Source: Maioricimonas rarisocia
GTDB taxonomy: Bacteria > Planctomycetota > Planctomycetia > Planctomycetales > Planctomycetaceae
Reading direction: 5' to 3'
Length of the DNA: 64,000 nt
Assembly (NCBI RefSeq): GCF_007747795.1
Contig: NZ_CP036275.1
Span: 6,130,001-6,194,000, forward strand
Position numbers and translations under genes: made by a program. Position 1 is the first letter of the stretch. Every line of letters starts with the position of its first letter. The notes under the pieces are model-generated. The model saw only the letters and a list, made by a program, of their open reading frames with translations, ran no database searches and was not told where the DNA came from. This document shows, piece by piece, positions 37,805 to 48,265 of the stretch.

Positions 37805-40800
37805 TCATTCGGACCGCAGCGTCGCCAGAATCGGAAGGCGGATCGCTTCCTTCACGGCCGCCAGAGCCGCCAGCATCCCCACCACGAAGACCGCCAATAG
37901 CAGCAACTGGAGATCCTGCCAGGGAACGTCGGCCCCGATACTGACCAGACGGGGGAGCATCGCCAGCAGGGCAGAGACTGTCCCCGAGGCCAGCCCCCAC
38001 AACATCAGAAAGGCGTTCTCCCACAAGACGAGCAGGCCGACGTGACTGTTGCGATAACCGACCGCGCGCAGCAGGGCCAGTTCGCCGCGGCGCTCGAGCA
38101 CGTTCCGCAACATCACGGTGGCCAGCCCCAGCGTTCCCAGCAGCAACCCCAGGCCCCCCAGCGTCTGGAAGGTGGACAGGTAGGTGTTCTGGACGGCGAG
38201 GAAGCTGGCCAGCCGGTCGGCCACGCGCTCGGCATCGAACCCATAGTCTCCCAGTTCGGATTCCAGCAGATTCGCCAGTTCCGTAGCCCGGTCCGGCTCG
38301 ACTTCGATCAGGAAGTATTCGAAGCCGGCCTCTTCGGGGAACAGCTCGAGAAACGGCTCCTCCGCCATCAGCAGCACACCCTGAAAGACGCTGCCGTCGA
38401 ACATGCCGGCAATCTGCAGTTCGACGTCGGTGTCCGGGACAGGAAGCGTCTGCCCGATCCCCTTGTGCAGGCTGTACTGCAGCGTGTTCATGTCTCCCAG
38501 AACCGGAACAACGCCTTCGCCGCGGTCCTCATTCAGCAGTGTCCACGGAGCGTCCGACGGCGTGTTGGCAAACGCAAACCGGTTCTCCGCGGTCATCAGG
38601 TCGATGACGTCCTGAGGGACCCCCAGAATGGTGGGAAGCTGCGTCTGGTACAGGTTCAGGCAGCTGGCGTTTTCTCCCCGACGAACCCGGAACGGGACGA
38701 TCTGAGAGCCGTTGAGCAGCGAGACGTCTTCCTCAGAGAGCGTGTCTCCCATCCCGGCCTGGATGCGGCCTTCCTCAGTGTTGAGATCGTACAGGATTGG
38801 GGTGCTCGTCTCGGCAACGAGGGTGAATCCCCCGTTGCCCGATTCCTTCACTGGTGCTTCCGCCGCGGGATTGCGCTGGCCGGCGGCGACAGCGACGATC
38901 ACGAACGTGGCTGAAGCAATCAGGCTGGCGGTCAGGACACTCCGCTGGCGATGTCGTGCGGAGTTCCGCAGCCCCAGCCGGGCCAGTGCCGCGACGCCCG
39001 CCCCACGCACGGCAGCCGCCCTGTCAGACTTCAGCGCGGCCGACAGTCCTGCCAGGCTGGCGACCAGAGCTGCGATACCGGTCACGAAGAATGCCACCAC
39101 CTGCCATGAGAACCCGCCGAAAGCTTCCTGATCGTCCGGCACGATTCCCGTGAGGGAGCCGACCAGCAACAGGGCGGCGATGACACCCGCGATGGTCGCT
39201 GTCCGCCCGGCCACGCGGCTCTTCAGCCCCTTGCCGGCGGTCGACTCGGCGACATCTGCCACACCGGCCAGCAGTTCCCGCGTCGAGATTCCCCGCAGTT
39301 GCCGCATCGCCCACCAGATGGCGAGCAGCGCGACGATCACCGCGATGGCGAAACCGATTGCCAGACTCAGCGGGCAGACCGAGAGGAACAGAAACCGCGT
39401 GCCGATGGCTCCGATCCACCAGGTCTTCAGGCCGTAGATCATCAGCCAGGCGTAGCCGATGGCCGCGAAGCAGCCGACCAGACCACCGATGCCGACGACG
39501 ATGGCCCCTTCCATGAGAAACAGCCGCCGGACCTGACGGGGCGAGAGCCCGATGGCGGTCAACAGGCCGATCTGCTGCACGCGACGCTCGATTCCCAGGC
39601 GGAACAGCAGTCCGACGAGAATCGTCGCCGAGAGAATCAGAAAGAAGCTGAACCCGACGAACAGTCCGGTGAAGTCGGTCGTTCCTGCAGCGGCCTGAAC
39701 TCCCTGATACATCACCGGCCCGACGATCAGGCCGGTCTCTGCGGGGGAAAGCGTTTCGAGCAGCTGCGTTTCGAACGTGTCGGCAAACGTGTCGAGATCA
39801 CCACCATCTGCCGGAGCGAGCCGCAGTGAGGTCAATTCGCCGTAACGGCTTTCCCACAGCTTCTGCGCGACGTCGAGGGGCAGGAAGAGCTTGGGGGTCG
39901 TGCGATGGGCGTCCCAGTAGTCTTCGTCCCGGTCGGTCACCCGTTCGAGGTCCATCGGAAAGGGCTGCCGCCAGTCGGAGAACGTATCGGCGTCGGTGAT
40001 GCCGGCCACGTAGGGAGTCAGGCCCGGATCGGCCGCCGGCCCGTCCAGCCTGAGAATGCCGGAGACTTCGAACGTCATTTCTTCGTCGGGCAGTTCCCCA
40101 CGGTCGCCGACGACCTTGTACTTCACGCCGATCGCATCGCCGACCGAGACGTTCAGGTCTGCGGCCAGCCATTCGTTGATGACAATCTGCCGCGGGCTGT
40201 CGGCGGCAGGTGGGCCTCCCTCCACGAAATCGAACGGTCCGAACGGGGGCTCGGCATCGAAGTCGATGCCGGCGACGATCGAGTACATCGAGAAGTTCTC
40301 GGGTGACTGCCGGTTCCAGATTTCGTTGAGCAGATAGACGAGCACCGGCGAGGTGTTCGCTTTCATCTCGGCAGCGACCTTCTTTGCCGCGTCGGCAACG
40401 GTCCGCTCGAGGATCATCTGCTCCGCTTCGAGCGAGATGTAGCCCCGTTCTTCAGAGCGAACGAGCTTCAGCGAGAGGTCGGCGAGAGTGAGATCCTCGT
40501 GAAGCTGTTCGGTCAGTGCCTCGGCTGCTGCCGGGGCGCCCGGTCCCTTCGCGTTCGTCTCAGCCGCGACACCGGCGAACAGGGCGTTGACGCGGGCCGG
40601 TTTCGCGACCGGGTTACGTCGCGTACGGCGGACGGCATTGAGGCCGACCTGCTGCTGCAGGGTGTCGAGCGAAACGTAGACGTTCTGCGGCAACTGCTGG
40701 GTCGGGTTGAGTCCGAACCGGCCAAGCGTCGCCTCGTCTTCGGCAATCGCGGTGACACGCAACAGCAGTTCGGTCACCGTCTGGTCCCGGTCTCCCAGCA

Positions 40801-41326
40801 GAGAATCCCGCGGAATCGTCGCCGGGATCTCAATGACGACCGAGATCTCGTCGTCGACCTTCAGGTCCAGGTCATCGGCGAGCTGCTGGTTGACGACCAC
40901 CTGGTTTCCCTGCGGCGCCTCGGAGCCTGCCGCGGTCAGTTCCCAGAAACGCTGATCGACGGCATACACGTTGACGCTGCCGGCGCGGGAGATGCGAGCC
41001 GAGACGTCGCCGGTTTCCTGCTGTTCGTGCTCGACACTGCCGGTCATCGCGATGGCGGGCGCGACGCCGGTCAGTTCGATCCCGTCGGGGGAAGCCGCCG
41101 CAAGCTGGTCGGCCAGGTCTTCGCGGACGAAGCGACCGCCTGAGAGGGCGTGCGAGACATTGCCCAGTCGGTCGAGACTCATCTGTTTGAGGCTCTCGCG
41201 AACCGAGTCGCCGACCACCAGTGCGCCGCCGATCACCGCCGTTGCCGCTACGACCCCGAGCAGCACGGCAAGATTCGTGCGCCAGTAGTGGAGCAGGCTG
41301 CGGGAGAGGAGATGAGCCGTCTTCAT
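37805..41326 (-). CDS. large FtsX-family ABC transporter permease
   Basis: An 1173-residue permease. The N-terminus (LLHYWRTNLAVLLGVVAATAVIGG) holds the first membrane segment, a large periplasmic MacB-like domain follows (about residues 40-540), then FtsX-type segments (FVGFSFFLILSATILVGLLF through VALLAIWWAM), two more in the middle (near residues 720-770), another extracytoplasmic part, and a last FtsX block (FQTLGGLGLLLGTLGLATVM to LLAVFVVGMLAALAAV). It is twice as long as a LolC/E subunit, with two FtsX domains in one chain. The ATPase gene is 57 bases upstream on the same strand. The family exports lipoproteins or drugs, or controls cell-wall hydrolases; which applies is not visible. 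No membrane-fusion protein gene is present. Confidence 0.87.
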   Translation of the reverse strand: MKTAHLLSRSLLHYWRTNLAVLLGVVAATAVIGGALVVGDSVRESLKQMSLDRLGNVSHALSGGRFVREDLADQLAAASPDGIELTGVAPAIAMTGSVEHEQQETGDVSARISRAGSVNVYAVDQRFWELTAAGSEAPQGNQVVVNQQLADDLDLKVDDEISVVIEIPATIPRDSLLGDRDQTVTELLLRVTAIAEDEATLGRFGLNPTQQLPQNVYVSLDTLQQQVGLNAVRRTRRNPVAKPARVNALFAGVAAETNAKGPGAPAAAEALTEQLHEDLTLADLSLKLVRSEERGYISLEAEQMILERTVADAAKKVAAEMKANTSPVLVYLLNEIWNRQSPENFSMYSIVAGIDFDAEPPFGPFDFVEGGPPAADSPRQIVINEWLAADLNVSVGDAIGVKYKVVGDRGELPDEEMTFEVSGILRLDGPAADPGLTPYVAGITDADTFSDWRQPFPMDLERVTDRDEDYWDAHRTTPKLFLPLDVAQKLWESRYGELTSLRLAPADGGDLDTFADTFETQLLETLSPAETGLIVGPVMYQGVQAAAGTTDFTGLFVGFSFFLILSATILVGLLFRLGIERRVQQIGLLTAIGLSPRQVRRLFLMEGAIVVGIGGLVGCFAAIGYAWLMIYGLKTWWIGAIGTRFLFLSVCPLSLAIGFAIAVIVALLAIWWAMRQLRGISTRELLAGVADVAESTAGKGLKSRVAGRTATIAGVIAALLLVGSLTGIVPDDQEAFGGFSWQVVAFFVTGIAALVASLAGLSAALKSDRAAAVRGAGVAALARLGLRNSARHRQRSVLTASLIASATFVIVAVAAGQRNPAAEAPVKESGNGGFTLVAETSTPILYDLNTEEGRIQAGMGDTLSEEDVSLLNGSQIVPFRVRRGENASCLNLYQTQLPTILGVPQDVIDLMTAENRFAFANTPSDAPWTLLNEDRGEGVVPVLGDMNTLQYSLHKGIGQTLPVPDTDVELQIAGMFDGSVFQGVLLMAEEPFLELFPEEAGFEYFLIEVEPDRATELANLLESELGDYGFDAERVADRLASFLAVQNTYLSTFQTLGGLGLLLGTLGLATVMLRNVLERRGELALLRAVGYRNSHVGLLVLWENAFLMLWGLASGTVSALLAMLPRLVSIGADVPWQDLQLLLLAVFVVGMLAALAAVKEAIRLPILATLRSE

Positions 41327-41383
41327 GGTGGGGATCGCGTCGTCCGGTGGCGTTTGGCAGCAGAGGGGAAGATATGGTGACTG

Positions 41384-42142
41384 TCAGCGGGACTCCAGAC
41401 GCCCGTCGACCAGTTCGTAGTGCCGGGGAAACCGCTCGGCCAGTTCGAGGCTGTGAGTCACGCAGATCAGCATGGTCTGCTGTTCGGCGGCAATTTCGAG
41501 AAGCAGGCTACCGACCGCGTCGGCGGTTTTGCGGTCGAGGTTTCCGGTCGGTTCGTCCGCGAGCAGGAGCTTCGGCTGATTGATAAGCGCCCGGCAGACC
41601 GCGACCCGCTGCCGCTCTCCGCCCGAAATCTGGGCCGGGCGATGGTCGACGCGCCTCTGCAGGCCGACCCGTTCGAGAAGTTGCCGGGCGCGGGTCTCGG
41701 CGTCGGCATCGGCTCCGCCGAGCGGCAATGTCGGGATCAGGACGTTCTCCAGGACCGTGAGCTGCGGCAGCAGGTGGTGATCCTGAAAGACGAAGCCGAT
41801 CTGCCGGTTGCGAAAACGGGACTGACCGGCGGTGTCGAACTTCAGCGGTTCCTCGCCGGTGATAGTGATTGTCCCGGTTGTCGGATCATCGAGCAGGCCC
41901 ACGATGTAGAGCAGAGTGCTCTTGCCGGAGCCGGAGGGGCCGGTCACGGCAACCGCATCGCCCGGGGCCATGTCGAGGTCGACGCCGTTGAGGACGTCGA
42001 GCATCCCGGCGGTTCCCGAGAAGCGTTTGGTGATCTGGCGGATCTGCAGGTCTGCGGGAGTTTCGTTCACGGTCACGTCGTCGGACAGCGGGGCACGGAG
42101 GATGAATGCGGGCGGCGTGACGACTGATTCGGGTCGCCGCAT
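41384..42142 (-). CDS. ABC transporter ATP-binding protein (LolD/MacB type)
   Basis: A 252-residue ATPase partner of the adjacent FtsX permease. Walker A GPSGSGKS (residues 68-75), signature ISGGERQRVAV (172-182), Walker B KLLLADEP (191-198) followed by TGNLDR, and the switch His in ICVTHSLELAER. The TGNLD and GFVFQDHHLLPQLT words place it with LolD/MacB-type ATPases. ATG 42142 gives 252 residues, but the homology starts near residue 30; GTG 42070 or 42076 is a possible real start. Transcription continues into the permease. Confidence 0.88.
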   Translation of the reverse strand: MRRPESVVTPPAFILRAPLSDDVTVNETPADLQIRQITKRFSGTAGMLDVLNGVDLDMAPGDAVAVTGPSGSGKSTLLYIVGLLDDPTTGTITITGEEPLKFDTAGQSRFRNRQIGFVFQDHHLLPQLTVLENVLIPTLPLGGADADAETRARQLLERVGLQRRVDHRPAQISGGERQRVAVCRALINQPKLLLADEPTGNLDRKTADAVGSLLLEIAAEQQTMLICVTHSLELAERFPRHYELVDGRLESR

Positions 42143-42367
42143 GCATTCTTGCCGTCGTCGGCCCGAGTCTCAATGGCCGGCCTTTCTGAAGTACACGGAT
42201 CGGTCCCTTCCCGCCACGCATCGGTCGGGGTTTGAACCGGCGTTTTGAGCCGCGTCAATCGGTGCCGGAAACCGGAGTTTTGCTCATGCACCCGACATTT
42301 CAGGGACGATTCGTAAGCTGAGATCGGGACAGGGGTTTCCGCGTTCGGCGGAATGTCGGCAAGGTGC

Positions 42368-42396
42368 TTGACATGACCCTGGAAATCCGATAAGCA
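42368..42396 (+). promoter_or_regulatory. candidate sigma-70 promoter upstream of the Asp-rich gene
   Basis: A perfect -35 TTGACA (42368-42373) is followed after 17 bases by TAAGCA (42391-42396), a poor -10. It lies 133 bases upstream of the Asp-rich gene's ATG. The rest of this 386-base divergent gap (42143-42528) holds nothing else I recognise. Confidence 0.35.
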
Positions 42397-42528
42397 CACC
42401 CGCATTCGACCGATCCTCCTGAGTGCGAACACTGGCAGTGCGGGATGGTCGATCATTGGACGGCTCAACCGGCAGACAGCCTGCAGACGAGCGTGACCCC
42501 AACGACCGAAGAGTAGAGGTTTCCTTCA

Positions 42529-42852
42529 ATGCTGAGAGCGACATTCGACGTCCCACCAGAACGCCAGGAGTCCCAGGACGACTGGGACGGGCTGCAGTAT
42601 GCATCGCAAGTCCCGCAGCCCCGGCTGTTCTCGGACGACGATGACGACTTCGACGATGACGACGACGACCTTGACGACGACGATGATGACCTCGACGACT
42701 TCGATGACGACGAGGATCTCGACGACTTCGACGACGAGGACGACGACGACTTCGACGACGATTTCGACGATGACGACGACGACTTCGATGACGATGACGA
42801 CGACGACGACGATGATGACTTCGACGATTTCGATGACGACGACGACTTCTGA
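42529..42852 (+). CDS. extremely Asp-rich small protein (Asp/Phe tail)
   Basis: A 107-residue protein. The first 34 residues have normal composition (MLRATFDVPPERQESQDDWD, YASQVPQPRLF), and from about residue 35 the rest is almost only Asp with spaced Phe, a few Leu and Glu (for example DDFDDDDDDLDDD). The net charge is extremely negative. The start is supported by AGAGG some 13 bases upstream of ATG 42529. The opposite strand reads as Ser/Lys or Val/Ile runs, which have no ordered N-terminus. A terminator follows at 42912, so the unit is a single gene. Acidic tails of this kind could bind divalent cations or basic proteins; no function is known to me. Confidence 0.75.
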   Translation: MLRATFDVPPERQESQDDWDGLQYASQVPQPRLFSDDDDDFDDDDDDLDDDDDDLDDFDDDEDLDDFDDEDDDDFDDDFDDDDDDFDDDDDDDDDDDFDDFDDDDDF

Positions 42853-42911
42853 GCGAATGTGGTCACGTCCTGCGTGAGCGGCATCGCACTGCCAGTGTCC
42901 TGCCGGAATCT

Positions 42912-42944
42912 CGCCGGTTTCCCAAGTGGGGAGCCGGCGTTTTT
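42912..42944 (+). terminator. Rho-independent terminator after the Asp-rich gene
   Basis: CGCCGGTTTCCC (42912-42923) pairs with GGGGAGCCGGCG (42928-42939), including G-U pairs, and TTTTT follows (42940-42944). It also isolates the Asp-rich gene from ileS, whose start is at 43109. Confidence 0.85.
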
Positions 42945-43108
42945 CGTTGCCCGGATGCGTGCTTACCCCACTTCCACCGCCCCCCGGGCCAGCTGCCGGA
43001 GTCATTCCGCCGGACAGCTTTACAGCGTCAGATCACCCGCCTACAGTGGCGACGCAAGGCCCGGGCAAGCGATTTCCGGGCCATTTCCACGAATGCGAAG
43101 CCACGGTC

Positions 43109-46100
43109 ATGTTCCAGAGAGTTGACGACGCCCGGTTCATCACAGGAGAGCACGAGGTCCTCCGGTTCTGGGAGGATCACGACATCTTCGCTGCGCTGAA
43201 GCGCAAGAACGCCGGCAAGCCGAAGTGGTCGTTCCTCGATGGCCCGATCACCGCCAATAACCCGATGGGCGTGCACCACGCCTGGGGACGGACCTACAAG
43301 GACTGCTACCAGCGCTACTTCGCAATGACCGGGCACGAACTCCGCTACCAGAACGGGTTCGACTGCCAGGGATTGTGGGTCGAAGTCGAAGTAGAGAAAG
43401 AGCTTGCGCTCGGCACGAAGAAAGCGATCCTCGATTACGGGGTCGACCGCTTCGTCCACGAATGCAAGAAACGCGTCCTCCGGTTCGCCGCCCGGCAGAC
43501 CGAACAGTCGGTCCGGCTCGGCTACTGGATGGAGTGGGATCACCCGGACGAGCTCCGCAAGCTGGCCGCCCACATCGGCACCGATGATGAGGTGACGCTG
43601 CGTACGCCCCGCGGCCAGGACGTCGCCGGCAAATCCGAAGAGCTCGTCGCCCGGCTGGGGAACCCCGAGTGGGGCGGCTCGTATTTCACGTTCGCCACCG
43701 AGAACAACGAGACGATCTGGACCTTCCTCAAGAAGTGCTTCGAGCGGAAGAAGGTCTATCGCGGTCACGACGTCATGCCCTGGTCGGGTCGTGGCGGCAG
43801 TGCGTACTCGCAGATGGAGATCGCCGACGGCCGCAAACTGACCGTCCACCGTTCCTGCTTCGTCCGCTTCCCGCTGCTCGAGCGGGAGAACGAATTCCTG
43901 CTCGTCTGGACGACGACGCCCTGGACGCTCACCTCCAACGTGGCGGCGGCGGTCAATCCGGACCTCGAGTACGTGAAGCTCCGCAGCAAGCGGGACGACG
44001 CGATCTACTACTTCGCGAAGGACAACCTCGAGTTCAAGCGGCTCGAACGGGAGTTCAAGGAAGGGTTCGGCCGTCCCGAATGGTCCTGGCCGCCGGAAGT
44101 CCCCAAGCTCAAATCGCTCGCCCAGATGTTCAAGGAGCAGGGGGGCTACGAGATCGTCGAGACGATCAAGGGGGCCGACATGGTCGGCTGGCAGTATCGT
44201 GGCCCCTTTGACGAGCTCGAAGCGCAGCAGCAGCCGGGCGGATACCCGGTCGTCGAGGAACTCGAGGACCGGACCGGCGTCACGTGCCATCGTGTCGTGG
44301 ATGGCGGGCGGGACTCGAAGGGAAGTCCCCACGTCGTGGCCGGCGAAGGAACCGGCATCGTCCATATCGCTCCCGGCTGTGGTGACGTCGACCACAAGAT
44401 CGGTGCCGAGCTGGGCCTGGTCGGCATCGCACCGCTTGGTGAAGACGGTACGTACGGCGAAGGGTTCGGACCGTTCACCGGCAAGGCGGCAATCGCCCCC
44501 GAGACGGCCGATCTGGTCTTCCAGTCGCTCAAGGAAAAGGACCTGCTCGTTTACGTCGAGCAGTATCCGCACATCTACCCCCACTGCTGGCGGACCGGCG
44601 ACGAACTCGTCTTCCGGCTTGTCGACGAGTGGTTCATCAACATGGACTGGCGGGACGAGATCAAGGACGTCACCCGAGCCATCGACTGGGTGCCCGACTC
44701 GGTCCAGGGGGAAGAGCGTGAGCTCGAGTGGCTCACGACGATGCGGGACTGGATGATCTCCAAGAAACGGTTCTGGGGACTGGCCCTGCCGATCTGGATC
44801 AACCCCGACGATCCGGGCGACTTCGAAGTGATCGGCTCGCTGGCCGAACTGAAGCAACGCGCGGTCGAAGGCTGGGACGAGTTCGAAGGGCACACGCCGC
44901 ACAAGCCGTGGATCGACAAGGTCAAGATCCGCAGCGAGAAGACCGGTGCCGTTCTGGAACGGATCCCGGACGTGGGGAACCCGTGGCTCGATGCGGGAAT
45001 CGTTCCCTTCTCGACGATGATGTACAACCACGACCGCCAGGCCTGGCAGGAGTGGTACCCCGCCGACTTCGTCACCGAGTGTTTCCCGGGCCAGTTCCGC
45101 AACTGGTTCTACTCGATGCTCGCGCTGGCGACGATGATGCGGTACGACGAGACCGACGATCCGCAGGAGAAGCGGCCCTTCAAGACGCTGCTCGGACACC
45201 GCCTCGTGATGAACGAGGAAGGGCAGCCGATGCACAAGTCGGACGGCACCGCGATCTGGTTCGAAGAAGCGGCCGAACAGTTGGGCGTCGACACGCTCCG
45301 CTGGCTGTACCTGGCGCAGAATCCGGCGATGGATCTGCGGTTCGGTCTGCGTCATCCCGACGAGCCGGTCACACTGCAGACACCGGACGGCCCGGCCACG
45401 GAAACGAAGGAGGGGCTCCCCTGCTGCAAGGTGACGAGCAAGCCGGCCGACGAGATCCGCCGCCAGATCCTCATCCCGCTCTGGAACAGCTACGCGTTCT
45501 TTGTGAACTACGCGATCCTGGACGAGTTCGATCCCCGTCGGGATCCGGTGCCGGTCGCGGACCGTCCCGAAATCGACCGCTGGATCCTCTCCAACCTGCA
45601 GGCGCTGATCGCCACCTGCCGCAAGGAGTGCGAGGCATTCAACGTTGCGGAAGCCTGCCGGGCCGCCGCGGCTTTCATTGATGACCTGTCGAACTGGTAC
45701 ATCCGCCGCAACAGGCGTCGATTCTGGCGAGCCGGAGCGGCAGCGGACCGGGACACGGACAAGCTGGCCGCCTACCAGACGCTGTACGACGTTCTGGTGA
45801 CGTTGACGAAGTTGCTCGCACCGATGATCCCGTTCCTGACCGAGCGGATGTACTCCAACCTGGTGACCTCGCTCGAAGGGGACGCTCCGGAATCGGTCCA
45901 TCTGTGCGACTATCCCGAGCCGGACGAGAGCCTTCTGGACGTCTCGCTGAATCACCGCATGGCGACCGCTCAGCGAGTGGTGCGACTGGGACATCGCCTG
46001 CGGGAAGATTCGGGACATCGCGTCCGTCAGCCGCTTGCAGAACTTCGCTTTGCCTGCCCGACTCCAGAAGCAACCGCAGAAGTCGAGGCCCTTAAGGACG

Positions 46101-46696
46101 TCATTGCGGACGAGCTGAACGTCAAGCAGATCGTTCCGGCCGACAACCTGGACGACCTGGTCAGCTACGTCTACAAGCCGAACCTGAAGACGCTCGGGCC
46201 GAAGTACGGCAAGCTGCTGGGAGTGATCCGCAAACAGTTGCCCGACCTCGACCCGCAGACGCTCGCTCCGCTGCGCAGCGGCCAGTCGGTGACGCTGACG
46301 CTGGATGGCAATGAGATCACTCTCGAACCGGATGACGTGCTTGTCAGTACCGAGCAGGCGAGCGACTGGGCGTCCGGCAGCGACGACGGCATTCAGATCG
46401 CGTTGAGCACGTCGCTGACTCCGGAACTGGTCCGGGAAGGTATGGCCCGTGACCTGATCCGCCACGTGCAGCAGCTTCGCAAGGACGCCGACCTGGACGA
46501 GAACGCCCGGATCCGGATTGTCTGGGCCAACGATTCCGCAGACGCCAGTGAGCTGCTCGCAGCACTCGCCGAGTGGGACGAAACGATCCGCACTGAGACC
46601 CGTGCGGACGCTGTCGGTCGACTCGATGCGGCCCCCGATGGTGGCCGCACGGTTTCGGTCGGCCCGGCAAAAGTGACCGTCGCCATCGAAGGCTGA
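43109..46696 (+). CDS. ileS: isoleucine--tRNA ligase with divergent signature motifs
   Basis: An 1195-residue class I aminoacyl-tRNA synthetase charging tRNA-Ile in the cytoplasm. It starts [10 protein letters not shown] at 43109; the frame further upstream is non-coding and crosses a terminator. The N-terminal signature reads [21 protein letters not shown] (shown in halves: [21 protein letters not shown]), with HHAW (His56-His57) in place of HIGH, as in the HHxxxR form of IleS type 2. The KMSKS loop is replaced by PMHKSDG (Met708 to Gly713). An editing-domain region ([14 protein letters not shown]), an anticodon-binding region and a C-terminal DUF5915-like part follow. No second IleS is in the window. 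Confidence 0.9.
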   Translation: MFQRVDDARFITGEHEVLRFWEDHDIFAALKRKNAGKPKWSFLDGPITANNPMGVHHAWGRTYKDCYQRYFAMTGHELRYQNGFDCQGLWVEVEVEKELALGTKKAILDYGVDRFVHECKKRVLRFAARQTEQSVRLGYWMEWDHPDELRKLAAHIGTDDEVTLRTPRGQDVAGKSEELVARLGNPEWGGSYFTFATENNETIWTFLKKCFERKKVYRGHDVMPWSGRGGSAYSQMEIADGRKLTVHRSCFVRFPLLERENEFLLVWTTTPWTLTSNVAAAVNPDLEYVKLRSKRDDAIYYFAKDNLEFKRLEREFKEGFGRPEWSWPPEVPKLKSLAQMFKEQGGYEIVETIKGADMVGWQYRGPFDELEAQQQPGGYPVVEELEDRTGVTCHRVVDGGRDSKGSPHVVAGEGTGIVHIAPGCGDVDHKIGAELGLVGIAPLGEDGTYGEGFGPFTGKAAIAPETADLVFQSLKEKDLLVYVEQYPHIYPHCWRTGDELVFRLVDEWFINMDWRDEIKDVTRAIDWVPDSVQGEERELEWLTTMRDWMISKKRFWGLALPIWINPDDPGDFEVIGSLAELKQRAVEGWDEFEGHTPHKPWIDKVKIRSEKTGAVLERIPDVGNPWLDAGIVPFSTMMYNHDRQAWQEWYPADFVTECFPGQFRNWFYSMLALATMMRYDETDDPQEKRPFKTLLGHRLVMNEEGQPMHKSDGTAIWFEEAAEQLGVDTLRWLYLAQNPAMDLRFGLRHPDEPVTLQTPDGPATETKEGLPCCKVTSKPADEIRRQILIPLWNSYAFFVNYAILDEFDPRRDPVPVADRPEIDRWILSNLQALIATCRKECEAFNVAEACRAAAAFIDDLSNWYIRRNRRRFWRAGAAADRDTDKLAAYQTLYDVLVTLTKLLAPMIPFLTERMYSNLVTSLEGDAPESVHLCDYPEPDESLLDVSLNHRMATAQRVVRLGHRLREDSGHRVRQPLAELRFACPTPEATAEVEALKDVIADELNVKQIVPADNLDDLVSYVYKPNLKTLGPKYGKLLGVIRKQLPDLDPQTLAPLRSGQSVTLTLDGNEITLEPDDVLVSTEQASDWASGSDDGIQIALSTSLTPELVREGMARDLIRHVQQLRKDADLDENARIRIVWANDSADASELLAALAEWDETIRTETRADAVGRLDAAPDGGRTVSVGPAKVTVAIEG

Positions 46697-46772
46697 CACG
46701 CATACAGGTGACGTACCGGACAGACCCGGTCTGCGCCGCCTTCAAGACTCTGATGCGCGAGACGTACGGCTT

Positions 46773-47222
46773 ATGCAGACGTTGCTTCTGATGCTGCTGG
46801 CAGTTGTCGCCGGCTTTGTCGTCCCGATCCAGTCGATCCTGAACGGCCGCTTGGGGAACCTGCTGGAGAATCCGTTCCTCGCGGGTCTGGTGTCGTTTCT
46901 GGGGGGGACGGTGACGCTGTGCCTCGTTCTGCTGGTGACGACGCCGGGGATCCCCCAGGTCCCGACCGACGGGAAGTCCTTTCCGTGGTATCTCTTCACG
47001 GGGGGGATGTTCGGCGCTGTCTTCGTGACCTGCGTGTTGACGCTTGTGCCACGCATCGGCGCTACGAACGTGCTGGCCGGGGCGGTCGTCGGCCAGTTCA
47101 TCATGGCACTGATTGTGGACCACTTCGGCATCCTGGGCGTGCCGCACAACAATGCGAGCCTGATGCGCGTGGCCGGCTGCCTGCTGCTGATCACCGGGAT
47201 GCTGCTGATCAACCGCGGTTAA
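46773..47222 (+). CDS. DMT-superfamily (DUF606/YdcZ) transporter
   Basis: A 149-residue membrane protein with four or five hydrophobic segments (LLLMLLAVVAGFVVPIQSILN, GLVSFLGGTVTLCLVLLVTT, LFTGGMFGAVFVTCVLTLVP, LAGAVVGQFIMALIVDHFG, MRVAGCLLLITGMLLI). The QSILNGRLGNLLENPFLAGL opening is typical of DUF606. It probably exports small molecules, substrate unknown. It follows ileS by 76 bases in the same direction and may read through from it. Confidence 0.85.
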   Translation: MQTLLLMLLAVVAGFVVPIQSILNGRLGNLLENPFLAGLVSFLGGTVTLCLVLLVTTPGIPQVPTDGKSFPWYLFTGGMFGAVFVTCVLTLVPRIGATNVLAGAVVGQFIMALIVDHFGILGVPHNNASLMRVAGCLLLITGMLLINRG

Positions 47223-47234
47223 ATGCGGGCGAGA

Positions 47235-48074
47235 TCAGATCTCATCGTCCGGGTTCTGCGAGACGGCGCGACGGCGTCGGCGTGCAGCACCACCCGCGGC
47301 CCCCACAAGTCCGATCGTCAGTAATGCCAGCGACGAAGGTTCGGGGACGACATTGTTGTCCATCGAAGTTCCGCTGCCGGCCGAATGCGCGACCAGGTTG
47401 GAACCGAAAAGGAAGTGGGCGTTCGAGATGTCAGTCAGCGGATTGAACGATGAGCCGGTTCCGACTGTGAATGTCAGGACGATCGACGTCTGAACGACGG
47501 GATCCTTCAGTCCGTTGCTGAACACCTCACCACTCGGCAGATCCGGAACGACGCCGTAATCGACCCCGTCGACCTGTGCGCCGGAAGCACCGGAGTCGAT
47601 CAGATCCGAGCTTCCGAAGCCGACGCCGGGCGTACCGCCACCACCAGCGGTGCCGACTCCGTACGCACCGACACTTCCGCTGAGGTCATCCCTGTACGCC
47701 CAGAATCCGTTCACATCCGAGGGCTGTGGGCTCACTGGTGTCACTGTCGAGCCCGACGTGTTGACCAGCTGCGAACCACTCGCAACCACGGCCGAGGTGG
47801 CACTGATTGACGGGCTCGAGGCCGCATCCCACGTGAATCCGGTCAGGACGCCGCCGTTGTCAAAGTTGCTACCGATCGTCGCGGCGAGAAAGCTGAGGGT
47901 GAGCGTGAACTCGCCGGCCACGACTTCAGAGAACTCTGCCGTCACCTGAGCGTTGGTGACGTTGCTCGAGCTTCCGGGCGATATCGTTTGTGAGAAGAGG
48001 AACGACGATCCCAGAGCCGGCGAAGTGCTGACGACCGCGAAGAGAGCGATGATAGCAGCTGGAGTTCGATTCAT
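47235..48074 (-). CDS. second PEP-CTERM sorting protein
   Basis: A 279-residue exported protein starting MNRTPAAIIALFAVVSTSPA at 48074 (an in-frame ATG at 48092 is less likely). A beta-rich body (TISPGSSSNVTNAQVTAEF, FSFTL-type strands) ends with VPEPSSLALLTIGLVGAAGG and a basic RRRRRA tail, the exosortase signal. It is convergent with the DMT transporter, only 12 bases away. Function of the body unknown. Confidence 0.85.
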   Translation of the reverse strand: MNRTPAAIIALFAVVSTSPALGSSFLFSQTISPGSSSNVTNAQVTAEFSEVVAGEFTLTLSFLAATIGSNFDNGGVLTGFTWDAASSPSISATSAVVASGSQLVNTSGSTVTPVSPQPSDVNGFWAYRDDLSGSVGAYGVGTAGGGGTPGVGFGSSDLIDSGASGAQVDGVDYGVVPDLPSGEVFSNGLKDPVVQTSIVLTFTVGTGSSFNPLTDISNAHFLFGSNLVAHSAGSGTSMDNNVVPEPSSLALLTIGLVGAAGGAARRRRRAVSQNPDDEI

Positions 48075-48265
48075 TGCGTGAGCAACCAGCACGGTGGCTG
48101 ATTGAGGACCCGCATCGACTCAATTCGATGGTACGCGGTCCCGTCGATTCTCACCTGGCAAATCACATCCTGCACCTGGGGGAAACCCCGATCAAGAAAA
48201 ATCCGGAAGAATCGGAAAAGTCGTTGCAGGTGGACTGTGCCGGACGCGTCTGCGAAGAGGTGCCG

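Noticed and set aside
42465-42884. Ser/Lys-rich and Val/Ile-rich frames opposite the Asp-rich gene
   Set aside because: They are complements of GAC/TTC repeats. Only the plus strand has a normal N-terminus, a ribosome-binding site and a following terminator.
43028-46699. A 1223-codon open frame opposite ileS
   Set aside because: Same reason: ileS motifs run the full length of the plus strand, and the opposite frame has no recognisable domains.
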